Origin: Acidimicrobiia bacterium
GTDB lineage: Bacteria; Actinomycetota; Acidimicrobiia; Acidimicrobiales; JACDCH01
Length of the DNA stretch: 8,833 bases
Direction: 5' to 3'
NCBI GenBank assembly: GCA_013694495.1
Contig: JACDCH010000042.1
Location: forward strand, 1 to 8,833
A model generated the notes under the pieces. It was given only the letters and a program-made list of their open reading frames with translations, was not told the origin of the DNA and searched no databases. The position numbers were made by a program, and so were the translations under genes. Within the stretch, counting starts at the first letter, position 1, and each line of letters starts with the position of its first letter. Positions 5,730 through 8,833 of this stretch are shown here, in pieces.

Positions 5730-6407
5730 ATGAAGATCCTGCTGGTCGAGGACGACGTGAAGATCGCCCTGGCGGTGAAGCGCGGCCTGGAAGCCGAGGG
5801 CTACTCGGTGGAGGTCGCCCACGACGGCGACGACGGCCTGTGGCGCGCGACCGAGGGGAGCCACGACCTCATCGTCCTCGACCTCATGCTCCCGGGGCGC
5901 AACGGCTACCGGGTGTGCTCCGACCTCCGTGCCGCGGAGATCTGGACCCCGATCCTCGTGCTGACGGCCAAGGACGGGAACCTCGACGAGGCGGAGGCCC
6001 TCGACACGGGCGCCGACGACTACCTCACCAAGCCGTTCTCGTTCCCGGTGCTCGTGGCCCGGATCCGCGCCCTCCTCCGCCGGGCCGGGGGCGGCAACCC
6101 GGTTCCCGTCGCGGTGGGCGACCTCCGCGTCGACCCCGGCCGGCGCCGGGCGTGGAGGGGTGACACCGAGATCCAGCTGACGGCGCGCGAGTTCGACGTG
6201 CTCTCCTTCCTGGTCCGCCGGTGCGGCCAGGTGCTCGCCAAGGAGGACATCCTCAACGGGGTGTGGGACTACGACTTCGACGGCGACCCCAACATCGTCG
6301 AGGTGTACATCGGCCGGCTCCGGCGCAAGGTCGACGAGCCGTTCGACCAGCGCTCCATCGAGACGGTCCGGGGCGCCGGTTACCGCCTCGCCGAAGCGGA
6401 CGGGTGA
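5730..6407 (+). CDS. OmpR/PhoB-family response regulator
   Basis: This 225-residue protein is a complete two-domain response regulator. In the receiver domain (1-118), the acidic pocket is D8/D9, the phospho-acceptor is D51 (IVLDLMLPGRNG), the switch Thr is T79 and the conserved Lys is K101 (LTKPF). The winged-helix DNA-binding domain spans about 125-221. It has 'LTAREFDVL' (150-158), a recognition-helix region NIVEVYIGRLRRKVD (188-202) and the wing 'TVRGAGYRL' (212-220). It should bind DNA as a phosphorylated head-to-tail dimer, which fits the 11-bp direct repeats found here. The ATG at 5730 is chosen because the receiver begins exactly there (MKILLVEDD) and GAGG lies five bases upstream. 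The stop overlaps the GTG start of the kinase gene, so the pair is translationally coupled. The likely targets are its own promoter and the two divergent envelope genes. Confidence 0.96.
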   Translation: MKILLVEDDVKIALAVKRGLEAEGYSVEVAHDGDDGLWRATEGSHDLIVLDLMLPGRNGYRVCSDLRAAEIWTPILVLTAKDGNLDEAEALDTGADDYLTKPFSFPVLVARIRALLRRAGGGNPVPVAVGDLRVDPGRRRAWRGDTEIQLTAREFDVLSFLVRRCGQVLAKEDILNGVWDYDFDGDPNIVEVYIGRLRRKVDEPFDQRSIETVRGAGYRLAEADG

Positions 6408-7591
6408 CCTACCTCTCCGTGCGGGCGCGCGTCACCGCGGTGGCGTCGCTGGTCGTGGCCGTGGTCCTCGTGCTGGCCGGGCTCGTCACCGTCACGACGG
6501 TGCAACGCCAGCTCCTCGACGACATCGACGACTCCACCGGCGCGATCTCCGACCAAGTGGCGGCGGACCTCGAGCGCGACCCGTTCGCCGACGTCATCGT
6601 CGTCCAGGGCGACGACGACACGTTCAGCCAGCTCGTCGACCCCTCGGGTGAGGTGGTCGCCGCCACCGCCAACATGGCCGGCGAGCCGGCGGTGGTCGCC
6701 GCTCCCGGCCTCACCACCGAGCGCGACCTGCCGCACGATTCGTCCCGGTTCCGGGTCCGCGCCCGAGCCGTGGCCGGCGACACGCTGGTCGTGGGGATCA
6801 CGCTGGAGGACGTCGACGAGAGCGTCGGGGCGCTGCGCCGCACGCTGCTCATCACCTCGCCGGTCGCGCTCGCGCTCCTGGCCCTCCTGGTCGGGTACGT
6901 GGTCGGGCACACGCTGCGCCCGGTGGAGGAGGCCCACCGCCGGCAGCGGCAGTTCGTGGCCGACGCCTCCCACGAGCTGCGCAGCCCGCTCACGCGGATC
7001 CGCACGGAGCTGGAGGTCGACCTCACCCATGAGGCGTCGGCCGACCCATGGGCCACCCACCGCAGCGTGTTGGCCGAAGCCGTCGCGCTCCAGGCCCTCA
7101 TCGACGACCTGCTGCTGCTGGCCCGCCGCGACGCCGAATCCGGAGCGAGCCGGAGGGTGCCCGTCGATCTCGATGACCTCGTGCTCGGCCAGGTCCGCCT
7201 CCGCGCCGACGAGGGCGTCGCCTTCGATGCGTCGGGGGTCTCCGGCGGCCAGGTCGTGGGCGACGCCGACCAGCTCCGTCGGGTGGTCCGCAACCTCCTC
7301 GACAACGCCGGGCGCCACGCCCGGACCACGGTGGCGATCGAGCTGCACGAGGAGCCCGACGGTGTGCTGCTCGCGGTCACAGACGACGGGCCCGGCATCG
7401 CGGCGGCGGATCGCGACCGCGTGTTCGAGCGGTTCACCCGGCTCGACGACGCCCGCTCAGCGGCGTCCGGGGGAACCGGCCTCGGTCTCGCTATCACCCG
7501 CGACCTGGTCGAGGCCCACGGCGGCACCGTCGTCGTCGACCCCCGTGAGGGCCCCGGGACCCGGATGGTCGTCCGGCTCCCGCGGGCGTGA
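6404..7591 (+). CDS. Sensor histidine kinase with an almost absent HAMP linker
   Basis: This 395-residue membrane kinase starts at the GTG that overlaps the regulator's stop (GTGA); there is no ATG codon before residue 91. The first membrane helix is at about 11-33, followed by an extracytoplasmic sensor domain (34-145). The second helix is at about 146-168. The dimerisation domain has 'FVADASHELRSPL' with phospho-acceptor H190. The ATPase domain has the N box 'RNLLDNAGRHA' (N297, N301) and the G1 box DDGPGI (327-332). It also has the F box FERF (341-344) and the G2 box GGTGLGL (356-362). It should phosphorylate the partner regulator in response to an envelope signal. Oddly, 'HTLRPVE' at the end of helix 2, which normally opens a HAMP domain of about 50 residues, joins directly to 'EAHRRQRQFVADASHELRSP', the usual sequence just after HAMP. 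Only about 21 residues separate helix 2 from H190. All catalytic boxes are intact. Confidence 0.95.
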   Translation: MTYLSVRARVTAVASLVVAVVLVLAGLVTVTTVQRQLLDDIDDSTGAISDQVAADLERDPFADVIVVQGDDDTFSQLVDPSGEVVAATANMAGEPAVVAAPGLTTERDLPHDSSRFRVRARAVAGDTLVVGITLEDVDESVGALRRTLLITSPVALALLALLVGYVVGHTLRPVEEAHRRQRQFVADASHELRSPLTRIRTELEVDLTHEASADPWATHRSVLAEAVALQALIDDLLLLARRDAESGASRRVPVDLDDLVLGQVRLRADEGVAFDASGVSGGQVVGDADQLRRVVRNLLDNAGRHARTTVAIELHEEPDGVLLAVTDDGPGIAAADRDRVFERFTRLDDARSAASGGTGLGLAITRDLVEAHGGTVVVDPREGPGTRMVVRLPRA

Positions 7592-7640
7592 CAACCGCGG
7601 GGGAGGCCACCCTCGATCTGTCCGGGACGATCATCGCCGC

Positions 7641-7654
7641 CCTCTGATCAGAGG
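7641..7654. terminator. Perfect 14-bp palindrome between convergent genes
   Basis: CCTCTGATCAGAGG is a perfect palindrome. It can fold as a short hairpin (5-bp stem, GATC loop) on either strand, or serve as a symmetric protein site. It lies 50 bases past the kinase stop and contains the stop codon of the leftward gene at 7648-7650. A bidirectional terminator is the simplest reading, but the stem is short and no T tract follows. Confidence 0.35.
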
Positions 7655-8833
7655 TCGACGAGCACCACAGCGGCCCAGTTGAGGTCGCCCTCGCCCGAGG
7701 CGTCGCCCTCGCCGATGAGGACGAACGTCGGACCACCCGCCGGGTCGGCGCCGGGGCCGACGTCGATCGTGGTGGCGAACGGGCCGACCTCGCCGTTGGC
7801 GCCGGCCATGGTCGTGGTCGCCGCGATGGTGGTGCCGTCGAGCGCCAGGAGGCGCACGGCCAGCGTCGCCTCGAAGGCGGTGGCCTCGCCCTCGACCGTG
7901 ACGGGCAGGTCGACGGCGTCCCCGGCGGTCGGGGTGTCGATGCGACCCTGCGGGCTGCGGGCGCCGGTCACCACCCAACCCCGGGCACCCGTGTCGTGCA
8001 CCGCGATGGTGGTGGTGGCGCCGGCGGTGGGCCGGCTGCGGACCTCGACCTCGCCCGCGCCCTCGGCGGTCACTGTCGGTTCGGCGAACCCGAGGACGTC
8101 GGTGGCGAACGCCATGGCGGCCTCCATCGGACTGTCGAAGCCGCCGACGGACGTGCCGGGCCAGCCCACGGTGCCGTCGTCGGCCGGCGCGGTCGTCGCC
8201 GTCGTATCGGTCGTCGTCGGCCGGGCAGCCGTGGTGGTCGGCGGGGGCGGGGTCGGCGTGGCCGTGACCTCAACCGAGCGGACGGTGACGGTCTGGCCGG
8301 AGCGGGCGATGGCCACGTAGCGACCCGGTGCTGCGTCCGAGCCAAGCTGGGCGCCGTCGTCGCCCGGTCCGAACTCGAGGGCGGCGACGACGTCGAGCGA
8401 CCCGAGCGGCCGGATCTGAAGGCGCACCGTCCCGTCGGCGGAGAGCGTGAAAGGGACCCCGGCGGAGGAGGTCGAGCCGGCCGTCGGCGAGGTGAGGTCG
8501 ATCGCATCGGTTTCGGCGCCGACGACGACCCAGCCGCGGGCGCCGTCGTCGCGCAGGAGGACCTCCTGGCCCTCGACGCCGCAGATCCCGGCGACGGCTC
8601 GACCGTCGCCATAGGTCTGGGCCGGGACGAGGCAGTCGTCTATCCCGAACCCGAGATAACCGGTCCAGAAGGCCGACGCCGCCTGCTCGGGTTCGCTGTA
8701 GGAGACGCTCATCGTCGGCAACGGCCAGATCGCCGGTCCGTCGAAGGTGCCGTCGTCGAAGACCGGGTTCCCCTCGGTGGACGGGGTCGCAGCGGCGGTC
8801 GTCGCCGTCGTCGGGTCGGTGGCCGTGTCGAGC
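7648..8833 (-). CDS. Exported-type two-module protein with Thr-rich linkers and a C-terminal Gmad2-like domain (5'-truncated by window edge)
   Basis: The minus-strand frame runs from the right edge (no start visible) to the stop at 7648-7650, giving 394 residues. The protein is a tandem duplication. Each unit follows a Thr/Pro/Ala linker (about 1-20 and 191-218). Each starts with 'F(D/T)...PEQAASAFWTGYLGF' (49-62) or 'PMEAAMAFATDVLGF' (235-249). Each contains 'DGARGWVVVGAET' (96-108) or 'TGARGWVVTGARS' (281-293) followed by PTAG. The second unit ends with a fold resembling the Gmad2 immunoglobulin-like domain: 'DLPVTVEGEATAFEATLAVRLL' in pattern (from residue 308), then 'GPFATTIDV' and 'GEGDASGEGD'. 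The first unit has a diverged copy. C67 and C84 occur only in the first unit. Low charge, Thr-rich linkers and Ig-like folds fit a secreted or cell-surface protein; binding partners are unknown. A start near 8721 is unlikely because the linker and a conserved segment lie upstream. Confidence 0.75.
   Translation of the reverse strand, partial: LDTATDPTTATTAAATPSTEGNPVFDDGTFDGPAIWPLPTMSVSYSEPEQAASAFWTGYLGFGIDDCLVPAQTYGDGRAVAGICGVEGQEVLLRDDGARGWVVVGAETDAIDLTSPTAGSTSSAGVPFTLSADGTVRLQIRPLGSLDVVAALEFGPGDDGAQLGSDAAPGRYVAIARSGQTVTVRSVEVTATPTPPPPTTTAARPTTTDTTATTAPADDGTVGWPGTSVGGFDSPMEAAMAFATDVLGFAEPTVTAEGAGEVEVRSRPTAGATTTIAVHDTGARGWVVTGARSPQGRIDTPTAGDAVDLPVTVEGEATAFEATLAVRLLALDGTTIAATTTMAGANGEVGPFATTIDVGPGADPAGGPTFVLIGEGDASGEGDLNWAAVVLVDL

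Noticed and set aside
6380..7527. Two long antisense open frames over the kinase gene
   Set aside because: Shadows of the kinase coding frame with no motifs; GC-rich coding DNA commonly leaves such frames open.
1..8833. tRNA, rRNA, CRISPR, prophage or defence genes
   Set aside because: No T-loop or cloverleaf pattern, no regularly spaced repeats, and no recognisable phage, nuclease or transposase proteins were seen in any frame.

Overview
The window is GC-rich DNA whose genes use almost only G or C at third codon positions. Together with apparent leaderless starts, TAnnnT-like -10 boxes and PHO-box-like direct repeats, this points to a high-GC actinomycete. An acidimicrobial-type lineage is possible, but the sequence alone does not settle it. 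No rRNA, tRNA, CRISPR array, insertion sequence or phage gene is visible.

Left part (1-2255, rightward): the C-terminal part of a conserved actinobacterial protein of unknown function with a His/Cys-rich tail, open at the left edge; then a short-chain dehydrogenase/reductase and a class I SAM-dependent methyltransferase joined by an ATGA overlap. Middle (2221-2986): a disturbed junction. It holds a C-terminal relic of an alpha/beta hydrolase on the minus strand (N-terminal half missing, one frameshift), a small rightward gene whose coding character stops abruptly at a strong hairpin, and about 250 bases of non-coding sequence. A complete cytochrome P450 follows on the minus strand (2987-4249).

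Right part (4441-7591): a compact signalling locus. A small exported PepSY-like protein and a lipoprotein lie on the minus strand, divergent from an OmpR/PhoB-type response regulator and its histidine kinase. The main finding is that the PepSY gene, the lipoprotein gene and the regulator gene each carry the same promoter layout: two TCAG half-sites 11 bp apart, then 11 bp, then a (C/G)A(G/A)GCT hexamer. This suggests the regulator controls itself and both envelope proteins as one local regulon. The kinase appears to lack almost all of the HAMP linker. Convergent to the kinase (7648-8833, open at the right edge) is an exported-type protein built from two copies of a module, each behind a Thr-rich linker, the second ending in a Gmad2-like immunoglobulin fold.

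Most proteins belong to recognisable families; the likely new biology is the three-promoter regulon, the HAMP-less kinase and the rearranged 2.2-3.0 kb junction.
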